Positions 43,662-51,138 of a stretch of 64,000 nucleotides of DNA are shown here, piece after piece (position 1 is the first letter of the stretch; each line of letters starts with the position of its first letter). The notes under the pieces were generated by a model. That model did no database searches, had not been told where the DNA came from, and saw only the letters and a program-made list of their open reading frames with translations. The stretch lies in NCBI GenBank assembly GCA_017886205.1, contig JAFNEO010000058.1:1-64000 (forward strand), read 5' to 3'. Source of the stretch: Candidatus Aminicenantota bacterium (lineage in GTDB: Bacteria > Acidobacteriota > Aminicenantia > Aminicenantales > UBA8522). The position numbers and the translations under genes were made by a program.

Positions 43662-44573
43662 TCAGGCGTCTTCGCCGGCCAGAATCCTTCGCAGTCCTTC
43701 CCGAAAAGACTTTCTCTCCTCATCCCTCTGCTTCGACGCTCCTAAGCCGAGGGCCAAGACAGTCAGCTTCAGATAGAGCCTCAAGAGCCGTAACGACGAG
43801 CGGAAGTTGTGTTTTCTATAAAAACGGAGCTGGCTGCGCCGGTATTCCAGGCGGCTCTGCCAGCGGCGGGCGGATGTGGCCGCACCCCCGACATGGGAAA
43901 TCCGGACCGCGGGATAGAAGACCAGCTTGAAGCCTTTGTCGGTGATCCGCCGGCAAAGGTCGATGTCCTCGAAATAGAGAAAAAATCCCTCATCGAACAG
44001 ACCGGCCGTTTCGACCGCGGCGCGCCTGGCCAGAAGGCAGGCCCCGCTCAGCCAGCCGACCGCCCGGAGCTTTTGGGAATGCCGGAGCGCGATCCTGTAG
44101 TAAGGGTTGAGGATGAGCTTCTGACGGATCTCGGAGAGAAAGCCCACCTTCTTCCCGAATGAGACTTGGAAGCGTCCGTTCTCATGAACGAGGGTCGGAC
44201 CGACCGCCCCCACCTCCGGCCGGGCCTTGATCTCGGCCAGGAGCGCGGCCGGCGCGGCCGCCGGCACGACGGTATCGGTGTTCAAGAAAAGGACATACTC
44301 GCCATGGCTCTGCCTGAACCCGATGTTGTTAGCCTGGGGATAGCCGACATTCTTATCATTTTCGATAAGTCTGACCCACGGGAACAACGACCTGACCAGT
44401 TCCGGGCTCCCGTCACCGGACTGATTGTCCACCAGGATGACCTCGGCGCTCAGGCCGGACACGGCCTTCTCGAGCGAAGACAGACAGGCCGGAAGGTGGG
44501 CGCGGTCGTCATAGTTAACTATGACGATCGAAAGCTCCGGCTCGTTCTTTCTCGGACCGGTCGTCGCCTTCAT
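43662..44573 (-). CDS. Glycosyltransferase family 2 protein
   Basis: This 303-residue inverting GT-A enzyme resembles rhamnosyltransferases: 'ELSIVIVNYDDRAHLPACLSSL', 'VILVDNQSGDGSPELVRSLFP', 'NVGYPQANNIGFRQS', the metal-binding box 'LFLNTDTVVP', and 'GACLLARRAAVETAGLFDEGFFLYFEDIDLCRRI'. The C-terminal part is amphipathic and probably membrane-associated. It overlaps the upstream GT4 gene by 4 nt. Confidence 0.93.
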   Translation of the reverse strand: MKATTGPRKNEPELSIVIVNYDDRAHLPACLSSLEKAVSGLSAEVILVDNQSGDGSPELVRSLFPWVRLIENDKNVGYPQANNIGFRQSHGEYVLFLNTDTVVPAAAPAALLAEIKARPEVGAVGPTLVHENGRFQVSFGKKVGFLSEIRQKLILNPYYRIALRHSQKLRAVGWLSGACLLARRAAVETAGLFDEGFFLYFEDIDLCRRITDKGFKLVFYPAVRISHVGGAATSARRWQSRLEYRRSQLRFYRKHNFRSSLRLLRLYLKLTVLALGLGASKQRDEERKSFREGLRRILAGEDA

Positions 44574-45670
44574 CGGTCTCTCATCTCTCCAATGAGCCGG
44601 GCCAGCTCGCGGGCAGCCTCTGGCCAGGAGAACTGCGGTCTCCTTTGTTCAAACCTGGCTAGGATCCCGGCCCGCGTTTTTTCTTCGGTGAGGGCGGTCC
44701 GGAGGGCCGCGACGACTTCCTTTTCGTCAGGTGCCTTGACCATCACCGCCAGGCCGCTGAAAACCTCAGCCAAAGAGCTCCCGTCCAGGAGCACGGGCGG
44801 TGTGCCGCAGGCCAGAGCTTCGAGCGGCGGGAACCCGAACCCCTCGTATTCCGAAAGGTAGGCGAAAGCGTCCAGACTCGAATAGAAAACCGGGAGCTCC
44901 TCTTCGGGAAGCTCCGGCTCCCAACGGATCCACTCCCGTCCGCTGAGCGGGGAGGCTTCTCCTCCGCCCAGAACTCCAAAATCCTCCCCTACGAGATAGA
45001 GGACCGCTTCGGGGAACTCCGGGCGAAGAAGCTCCACCGCCCGGATAAGCTCTGGGACATGGCGCCGCTTGAAGATAGAGCCCAGGAAGCCGATGACTTT
45101 TTTCCCGGCCAGTCCTTTCCTTTCCCGCCACCGCCTCACTTCGTCCTCTGGAGCACGCCGGAACGTCTCCTCGACGCCGTAGCCGATGAGCTTGATCTTG
45201 TTGCGGTCGATGCCGAAAAGCCTCACGATTTCATTCTCGACAAAGGCCGATGAGACGACTACGAGGTCGGCCCTCTCGAGGCTTCTCCCGACGAGGTACC
45301 GGCGCGTCAAAGCGTATCTTCTGGGGTACCATTCGGGGTGGGAAATGACCGAGATGTCGTGCTCGATAAGGATTGACTTCCAGGGACAAGACAGGGGAAG
45401 CATATAGTTGGAGGCGATCAAGAGGTCCGGGCCCGCTCTCTTCAAGGCCTTTCGTAGAGGCCCGTTCTGCCAGCGCAAGTAGCCGCCGCGGCCGGGTATG
45501 ATATGTTCCTCGGCCCGTGACCGGGAATACCTTCCGATGTCCTCTTTGGTGTAGATGAGAAAGTCGTCTTCCGGCAGGAGGTCCGGGAGCCGCAATAACA
45601 GGTTGTGGATGACCCGGCCGACACCCTTGGCGTCCTTGCCCAGCTCGTACCCGTCCAGCGCGATCTTCAT
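44570..45670 (-). CDS. Glycosyltransferase family 4 protein
   Basis: This 366-residue enzyme starts at ATG 45670, in the ATGA overlap with the previous gene; the longer frame upstream lies inside that gene. It shows 'GYELGKDAKGVGRVIHNLLLRLPDLL', 'ILIEHDISVISHPEWYP', 'VIGFLGSIFKRRHVPELIRAVELLRPEFP' and the donor motif 'YEGFGFPPLEALACGTPPVLLD'. It belongs to the same mannosyltransferase-like GT4 group as its neighbour. Linkage and sugar are unknown. Confidence 0.92.
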   Translation of the reverse strand: MKIALDGYELGKDAKGVGRVIHNLLLRLPDLLPEDDFLIYTKEDIGRYSRSRAEEHIIPGRGGYLRWQNGPLRKALKRAGPDLLIASNYMLPLSCPWKSILIEHDISVISHPEWYPRRYALTRRYLVGRSLERADLVVVSSAFVENEIVRLFGIDRNKIKLIGYGVEETFRRAPEDEVRRWRERKGLAGKKVIGFLGSIFKRRHVPELIRAVELLRPEFPEAVLYLVGEDFGVLGGGEASPLSGREWIRWEPELPEEELPVFYSSLDAFAYLSEYEGFGFPPLEALACGTPPVLLDGSSLAEVFSGLAVMVKAPDEKEVVAALRTALTEEKTRAGILARFEQRRPQFSWPEAARELARLIGEMRDR

Positions 45671-46803
45671 GATCCCTGTATCACCGACTCGTAGAACGCT
45701 AACATCTCTGTTGCCGCTTTCTTCCAACTGAAGTCCCGGGCCCTCTCTTTTCCCCTGGCGATGAGCCTCTTCCTCAGGTCTTCATCCTCGAGGATTAAGA
45801 CGACCTTCTCGGCCATGCTCTCGGCGTCTTCCGGCTGGAAATAGACGGCTGCGTCCCGGCAGACTTCGGGGATGGCCGAGATCCGGGAAGCGGCCACCGG
45901 GAGACCGCTGGCCATCGCCTCGACAAGGGGCATGCCGAACCCCTCACACAAAGAAGGTAGGACGAAGGCCGAAGCCAATCGGTAGGCATTCCGGATATCC
46001 TTTTCCTCGAGGTAACCGGTCGTCGTGACCCAATGGCCGATCCCGAGCTTTTCCGCCTTCGCCCTGATGGTTTCGGAATCCTCTCCCTCGGGACCGACGA
46101 GGACGAGAGGGATCTGGATGCCTTGGAGGTGGACGATCTTCAAGGCCTCGACAAAGCGGACCAGGTTCTTGCGAGGCACCTGGGCGCCCACAAAGAGAAG
46201 GAAGGACGGCGGGAGGTTGCAGCGCTTGCGCGTCGCCTTGAGCTCCGCGGCAGGGACGTCTTCCAGGAACAGGGGATCCACCCCGGGAGGGATAATCCTC
46301 ACCTTCTTCTCATCGAGCGCGAACCGGGAGACGAGCTCGACGGAAGTGACCGTGGATGAGGTGACGATCCCGTCCGCGTCCCGGAAGGAAGCGGCGGCCA
46401 GACGGAAAAACACTTTGCCCGCTTCCTCGCCGGCCTGATCCGGAAAGTCCATGAAGAAGATATCGTGGACGGTGACGATCTTTTTCCCGCGGGTGGGCAG
46501 GATGAGAGGTGTGGCTGAATGGGTCAGGTCGAGCCCCGTCCGGAAAAAGAAGTCCAGAGAGGGACGGCCTCGTTTCTGCCAGAGCGAGTTGAGGACTCGC
46601 ACCGGCAAGCGGCAATCGCGGAATTTCAGCCGCTCGAACGGGGGGACTTTTTCCGCCGGAAAACGGTCCTTCCAGGACGAGGAAAAGAGGAAATACTCGT
46701 TGGTCCGGTCGATTTCCGCGAGCTGGAAGAGGAGGTTCCGGAGATACCTCCCCACGCCCGTCTCTTCGCGCAGGAAAGGGCGAAGGTCAAACCCGAGCCG
46801 CAT
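45667..46803 (-). CDS. Glycosyltransferase family 4 protein (first gene of cluster)
   Basis: This 378-residue GT4 enzyme has 'LRPFLREETGVGRYLRNLLFQLAEI', 'TVHDIFFMDFPDQAGEEAG', 'FLLFVGAQVPRKNLVRFVEALKIVH' and the donor motif 'CEGFGMPLVEAMASGLPVAAS'. It is the promoter-proximal gene of the exopolysaccharide operon. The -10 box ends 8 nt before the ATG, and the intervening bases (GACTCCCC) contain no Shine-Dalgarno, so the operon mRNA is probably leaderless. Confidence 0.93.
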   Translation of the reverse strand: MRLGFDLRPFLREETGVGRYLRNLLFQLAEIDRTNEYFLFSSSWKDRFPAEKVPPFERLKFRDCRLPVRVLNSLWQKRGRPSLDFFFRTGLDLTHSATPLILPTRGKKIVTVHDIFFMDFPDQAGEEAGKVFFRLAAASFRDADGIVTSSTVTSVELVSRFALDEKKVRIIPPGVDPLFLEDVPAAELKATRKRCNLPPSFLLFVGAQVPRKNLVRFVEALKIVHLQGIQIPLVLVGPEGEDSETIRAKAEKLGIGHWVTTTGYLEEKDIRNAYRLASAFVLPSLCEGFGMPLVEAMASGLPVAASRISAIPEVCRDAAVYFQPEDAESMAEKVVLILEDEDLRKRLIARGKERARDFSWKKAATEMLAFYESVIQGS

Positions 46804-46811
46804 GGGGAGTC

Positions 46812-46840
46812 AATGTATGTCCAACCCGGCTAAAAGTCAA
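46812..46840 (-). promoter_or_regulatory. Promoter of the exopolysaccharide operon (probably leaderless)
   Basis: Minus strand: TTGACT (46840-46835), 17-bp spacer, TACATT (46817-46812). It is back to back with the M20 peptidase promoter. Confidence 0.6.
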
Positions 46841-46854
46841 ATTGGCGATACCCC

Positions 46855-46883
46855 TTGTCAATTTATTTTGGCGGTGTTATCAT
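46855..46883 (+). promoter_or_regulatory. Promoter of the M20 peptidase gene
   Basis: TTGTCA (46855-46860), 17-bp spacer, TATCAT (46878-46883). The ATG at 46903 has a GAGGAG site. Confidence 0.7.
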
Positions 46884-46902
46884 CCCGGGGAAGAGGAGTC
46901 CG

Positions 46903-48132
46903 ATGACCAAATTCGACAAGATCGCCAAACGTATCGACAGCTTCCGGGACGACATGATCAACCTGCAGATCCAGCTCTGCGCCGTCCCGGCCATCTCGCC
47001 CTCAAGCGGTGGAGAGGGCGAAGTCAAGAAAGCAAAACTGCTGCGCAGTTTTCTCGAGCCGTTGAAGTTCGACAACATCGACCTCATCAAGGCCCCCGAC
47101 CTGGACGCACCCTGCGGCTACCGGCCCAACATCCTGGCCGTCCTCAAGGGAAAGAACACCTCGCGAACTGCCTGGGTCATGACCCACATGGATATCGTCC
47201 CTCCCGGGGACCTCGCCCAGTGGAAGGGTGACCCATACAAGGCCTGGGTCGAGGGCGGCAAAATCTTCGGCCGCGGGGTTGAGGACAACCAGCAGGACCT
47301 GGTCGCTTCGCTCTTCGCCGTCAAGGCGTTTCAGGCGGAAAACTTCAAGCCAAGCTGCAACATCGGGATCGCCCTGGTCGCCGATGAGGAGACGGGAAGC
47401 ACCAAGGGAATCGATTATGTCCTCCAGCACACCAAGGCTTTCAGAAAGAAAGACCTGATCATGGTTCCGGACGCAGGCAACAAGCACGGGACGCTGATCG
47501 AGGTGGCTGAGAAAGGGATCCTCTGGCTGAAGTTCAAAACCGTGGGCAAGCAGGCCCATGCTTCCACCCCCAACAAAGGGATTAATAGTTTCAAGGCGGC
47601 CTGCTTCCTGGTGACGGAGCTAGAGAATCTCTACAAGATCTTCAAGGCCCAGGATTCGCTGTTCGAGCCGCCCATCTCGACCTTCGAGCCGACGAAAAAG
47701 GAGTCCAACGTCCCCAACATCAACACCATCCCCGGCGAAGACGTCTTCTACCTGGACAGCCGCCTCCTTCCCCAGTTCACCATCGAAAAGGTCGAGGCCG
47801 AGATCAACAAGATGATCAAGAAAATCGAGGACAAGTTCAAGGTCAAGATCACCTACGAGGAGCAGCAGCGGGCGCCGGCCGCCCCCCCGACCCCGACTCA
47901 GGCGGCAGTCGTCTCCGCCCTGCGGGGGGCCATCAAGGAAGTCTACGCGGCCGAGGCCCAGGCCCGCGGCATCGGCGGGGGGACGGTGGCGGCGGTGTTC
48001 CGGAGGGCCGGCTACGAAGCCGCCTGCTGGTCAAAGGTCGATGAAACCGCCCACCAGCCCAACGAATATTGCCACATCAATAACATGGTGGGAGACGCCA
48101 AAGTCTTTGCCCACGTCTTCCTCCAGGGATAA
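46903..48132 (+). CDS. M20-family metallopeptidase (dipeptidase/deacetylase)
   Basis: This 409-residue cytoplasmic enzyme has the di-zinc layout of family M20: 'WVMTHMDIVPPGDLAQWKGDP' (first His-x-Asp), 'GRGVEDNQQDLVASLFA' (bridging Asp), 'VADEETGSTKGIDYVL' (catalytic Glu pair) and the dimer domain 'ILWLKFKTVGKQAHASTPNKGINS'. 'GGTVAAVFRRAGYEAACWSK' is near the end. The substrate could be a dipeptide or an acylated amino acid. The start at 46903 is favoured by GAGGAG; an upstream ATG lies inside the promoter. It converges with the deacetylase gene. Confidence 0.92.
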   Translation: MTKFDKIAKRIDSFRDDMINLQIQLCAVPAISPSSGGEGEVKKAKLLRSFLEPLKFDNIDLIKAPDLDAPCGYRPNILAVLKGKNTSRTAWVMTHMDIVPPGDLAQWKGDPYKAWVEGGKIFGRGVEDNQQDLVASLFAVKAFQAENFKPSCNIGIALVADEETGSTKGIDYVLQHTKAFRKKDLIMVPDAGNKHGTLIEVAEKGILWLKFKTVGKQAHASTPNKGINSFKAACFLVTELENLYKIFKAQDSLFEPPISTFEPTKKESNVPNINTIPGEDVFYLDSRLLPQFTIEKVEAEINKMIKKIEDKFKVKITYEEQQRAPAAPPTPTQAAVVSALRGAIKEVYAAEAQARGIGGGTVAAVFRRAGYEAACWSKVDETAHQPNEYCHINNMVGDAKVFAHVFLQG

Positions 48133-48147
48133 AATGCGGCCCGCGCT

Positions 48148-49101
48148 CTAGGGCTGAGAATATCTCCTCTGGACCTTCTGCGCCACCCGAATCGTATTGA
48201 GGTGAATGCCCACCGTGTCCTCCAGCTCCGCGGCATACCCCCCGGCCAGGACCACGGCCACCGGGAGGCGAATCCGCCGCGCCTCCCCGATGACGATGAG
48301 GTCCCTTTGGCGCAGTCCGTCTTTGGTCAGGCGGAGACTTCCCAGTTGGTCACCTTCAAAGGGGTCGGCGCCGGCCAGATAGAGCACGAGGTCGGGCTTG
48401 TACTCCTGATAAAGGCGGGGAAAGTGCGCCCGGAGTGCCGTGAGGTACTCTTCATCCCCGTCTCCCGCCCAGAGGCCGACATCCACGGTCGAGGGGGGTT
48501 TATTCGAAGGATAGAGGTCCATCTGGTGGATGGAGAATGTAAAGGCGTGGCCTTTTCCCGAGAGGATATGGGCGGTGCCGTTTCCCTGGTGGAGGTCGCA
48601 GTCGACGACCATTGTCCTCTCCACGGCGCCTTCCTTCTTGAGCGCTTCGACGGCGACGGCGACATCGTTGAGGACACAGAACCCCTCGCCGTGGTCGTGG
48701 AAGGCGTGGTGAAAGCCGCCCCCCAGGTGGACCGCCAGCCCCCGCTCCAGGGCCAGCCGAGCCGTGAGGATGGTCCCTCCCGTCATCAGCCAGACGAAAT
48801 GCACGAGCTCCAGGGAAAAAGGGAGCTCGATCATGGCGATCTCGGCGCTCGATAGCGAGGCCGTCTTGAGTTTCTTGACATAGCGCGGTGAGTGGACGAG
48901 CAGGATGTCCTCGTCGGAGGCCGGCTCGGGGACGATAAAGTTCTCTTTCCTCGCCCCCAAAAGGAGGAGCCTCTCGTAGAGGGCCCGGTATTTCTTGATG
49001 GGAAAGACATGCTGGCCGACATCGAGCATCCAGTACTCGTCGCTATAAACGAAGGGAATGGGGAACCGCCATCTCTCCAGGAACTTCAGGATGCGCATCA
49101 T
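48148..49101 (-). CDS. Histone-deacetylase-like (acetoin utilisation/APAH) hydrolase
   Basis: This protein of about 317 residues has the zinc-hydrolase motifs of class I/APAH-like deacetylases: 'GGGFHHAFHDHGEGFCVLNDVAVAV' with the His pair, 'VVDCDLHQGNGTAHIL' and 'YLAGADPFEGDQLGSLRLT'. Bacterial members deacetylate polyamines or other small amides. The start at 49101 is chosen over a GTG at 49140 because the promoter -35 box overlaps the latter; the next codon (49098) is also ATG. Confidence 0.9.
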   Translation of the reverse strand: MMRILKFLERWRFPIPFVYSDEYWMLDVGQHVFPIKKYRALYERLLLLGARKENFIVPEPASDEDILLVHSPRYVKKLKTASLSSAEIAMIELPFSLELVHFVWLMTGGTILTARLALERGLAVHLGGGFHHAFHDHGEGFCVLNDVAVAVEALKKEGAVERTMVVDCDLHQGNGTAHILSGKGHAFTFSIHQMDLYPSNKPPSTVDVGLWAGDGDEEYLTALRAHFPRLYQEYKPDLVLYLAGADPFEGDQLGSLRLTKDGLRQRDLIVIGEARRIRLPVAVVLAGGYAAELEDTVGIHLNTIRVAQKVQRRYSQP

Positions 49102-49114
49102 GCGGAAAACGGAG

Positions 49115-49142
49115 TATATATCAGGAACCGGACAAAACACAA
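49115..49142 (-). promoter_or_regulatory. Extended -10 promoter of the deacetylase-like gene
   Basis: Minus strand: TTGTGT (49142-49137), 16-bp spacer, TATATA (49120-49115), with TGA directly before the -10. It decides the start codon, since an upstream GTG would lie within the -35. Confidence 0.55.
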
Positions 49143-49151
49143 TTTTCTCGC

Positions 49152-49179
49152 TTGAAATCAGCTCGGAATCGGATATGAT
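49152..49179 (+). promoter_or_regulatory. Promoter of the proline dehydrogenase gene
   Basis: TTGAAA (49152-49157), 16-bp spacer, TATGAT (49174-49179); divergent from the deacetylase promoter 9 bp away. Confidence 0.6.
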
Positions 49180-49227
49180 ATAGGCCTTAAGCCGTCATTC
49201 CTTGATCTCATTAAAGGAGTCGCACTT

Positions 49228-50076
49228 ATGAAATTATTGACCCGGATGGCGCGGAGTTTCGTCGCCGGCGAGACCGTCGAAGATGCCATCAAGAACGTCC
49301 GGAAGCTCAACGAAAAGAGCATCATGGCCACCCTGGACGTCCTGGGCGAGAGCGTCAAGGACAGGGAGACGGCGGAGAAGGCCGTCAACGCCTATCTCGA
49401 CCTCTTGGACGCTATCCCCAAAGCGGGGATCAACTCCCATGTTTCTCTAAAGCTCACCCAAATGGGGCTCGACATCGACACCGAGTACTGCTACCAGAAC
49501 ATCGATCGGATCGTCGGCAAGGCCAAGACGCTGGGGAACTTCGTCCGGGTCGATATGGAAGGAACACCCCAGACCCAGCGGACGCTGGACATCTTCCACC
49601 GCCTGCGGCAGAAATACGACAACGTCGGGATCGTCGTCCAGGCCTACCTCTACCGCACCGAGAAGGACCTCCGGGAGCTCAACAAAATCAAGACCAAAAT
49701 CCGGATCTGCAAGGGCGCCTACAAAGAGCCGGCCGATTTAGCCATCCAGAAGATGAAGGACATCCGGACGAACTTCATCAAGCTCTCCGAACTCGCCTTC
49801 ACGGAGGGCGTTTACCCGGCCATCGCCACCCATGATGACCGGCTGATCAAATGGACGAAGGAGTATGCGGCCGGCAACAAGATCGCGAACGATAAATTCG
49901 AGTTTCAATACCTCTACGGCATCCGGAACAAGACGTTCCGGAAGCTGGCGGAGGAGGGATACCGGGTCCGTTGCTATGTCCCCTTCGGGACGCACTGGCT
50001 GCCCTATTTCATGCGGCGGATGCGGGAACGGAAAGAAAACGTCTTCTTCGTCATCAAGAACTTGTTCAAAAAATAG
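49228..50076 (+). CDS. Proline dehydrogenase (monofunctional, PutA/FadM type)
   Basis: This 282-residue FAD enzyme would oxidise proline to pyrroline-5-carboxylate, passing electrons to quinone. It matches monofunctional PRODH: 'INSHVSLKLTQMGLDID', 'FVRVDMEGTPQTQRTLDIF', 'GIVVQAYLYRTEKDL', 'IRICKGAYKEP', 'YPAIATHDDRLI' and 'EFQYLYGIRNKTFRKLAEEGYRVRCYVPFGTHWLPYFMRRM'. AAAGGAG precedes the ATG. No P5C dehydrogenase gene lies nearby. Confidence 0.95.
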   Translation: MKLLTRMARSFVAGETVEDAIKNVRKLNEKSIMATLDVLGESVKDRETAEKAVNAYLDLLDAIPKAGINSHVSLKLTQMGLDIDTEYCYQNIDRIVGKAKTLGNFVRVDMEGTPQTQRTLDIFHRLRQKYDNVGIVVQAYLYRTEKDLRELNKIKTKIRICKGAYKEPADLAIQKMKDIRTNFIKLSELAFTEGVYPAIATHDDRLIKWTKEYAAGNKIANDKFEFQYLYGIRNKTFRKLAEEGYRVRCYVPFGTHWLPYFMRRMRERKENVFFVIKNLFKK

Positions 50077-50095
50077 TGAGGAAGATTTCCAGTTA

Positions 50096-51064
50096 TTATT
50101 TGGCCCCTGCTGAGACCCTGTCCAGATAATCCATCTCGTCCTTGGTCAATGCAAAAGCCTGGCTGGCCGCATTTTCTTGAGCCTGAGGGGCTTTCGTCGC
50201 TCCGGGGATCGCCACGACCGTTTGTCCCTGGAAATGAACCAGCCAGTTGAGCGCGACCTGGGCAGGCGTGCGGCCGTGTTTTGCGGCCACCTCGCGCAGC
50301 GCCTCAACGACTGGGCGGCTTTTCTCCAGCCCCTTGGCCCTGAAGGAAGACAGGTATTTCCGGAAGCCCGGCTTTGTCTTGATCAGGCTAGGGTTCTCGT
50401 GGTATCTCCCTGTCAGTATCCCCTGGGCCAGCGGAGAATAACTAATGATCGAGATTCCGAGCTCGCGCGCGGCCTCCAGAATGCCGTTTCTCTCGATACT
50501 CCGGTCGAGGAGGCTGTACCGGACCTGATTTGAGGCCAGGGGAATCCCTCGTCGTCCCAATTCATCATGGGCGAGTCGCATTTTTGCGGCCGAAAAGTTG
50601 CTCACACCGACATGATGGATTTTTTTGGCCTCGACCAGGTCGGCCATGGCCTCCATCTGGGCCCGAGTTGTGGAAAGCGAGTGCGGCGTGTGGACCTGAT
50701 GAAGCGAGATGGGATAGCCCCCGAGCGCGGCCAGCCGATCGTCGATGGTCTTCCGGAGCGAGGCCGCCCTCCGGAATAATGGCAGCCATTTGGTGGCGAT
50801 GACGACATCCTCGGGCCTTACGGCCAGCGATTTGAGTGCCCGCGCTAGGGCTCTTTCCGATTGGCCTCCCCCATAGCCCTCGGCGGTATCGAACCAGTTG
50901 GTCCCTCCGTCGAGGCTGATGCGGACGATTTCCCGGACCTCTTCGTCCCCGACGATCCCCCAAGTGTTGCCGAACAGGCCTTTGCCCTGGGCGAACTGCC
51001 AGCAGCCGAGTCCGATCGGCGAGATCATTAGGTCTGTTTTTCCGAGTTTTCTCAACTTGAGCAT
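50096..51064 (-). CDS. Aldo/keto reductase
   Basis: This 322-residue NAD(P)H-dependent TIM-barrel oxidoreductase has 'LGKTDLMISPIGLGCWQFAQGKG', the catalytic Asp-Tyr region 'GGTNWFDTAEGYGGGQSERALARAL', Lys in 'DVVIATKWLP', 'HHVGVSNFSAAKM' and 'ISIISYSPLAQGILTGRY'. The aldehyde or ketone substrate is not known. It converges with proline dehydrogenase (19-nt gap). It has no good ribosome site; a TTGACT lies 30 nt upstream. Confidence 0.93.
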   Translation of the reverse strand: MLKLRKLGKTDLMISPIGLGCWQFAQGKGLFGNTWGIVGDEEVREIVRISLDGGTNWFDTAEGYGGGQSERALARALKSLAVRPEDVVIATKWLPLFRRAASLRKTIDDRLAALGGYPISLHQVHTPHSLSTTRAQMEAMADLVEAKKIHHVGVSNFSAAKMRLAHDELGRRGIPLASNQVRYSLLDRSIERNGILEAARELGISIISYSPLAQGILTGRYHENPSLIKTKPGFRKYLSSFRAKGLEKSRPVVEALREVAAKHGRTPAQVALNWLVHFQGQTVVAIPGATKAPQAQENAASQAFALTKDEMDYLDRVSAGAK

Positions 51065-51138
51065 AAGGATCTATTCACTTTGCCAAGGAGCGAAGTCAAC
51101 GACGATAGCGTATCCGCTGGCAACAGACCCAAGGCCGT

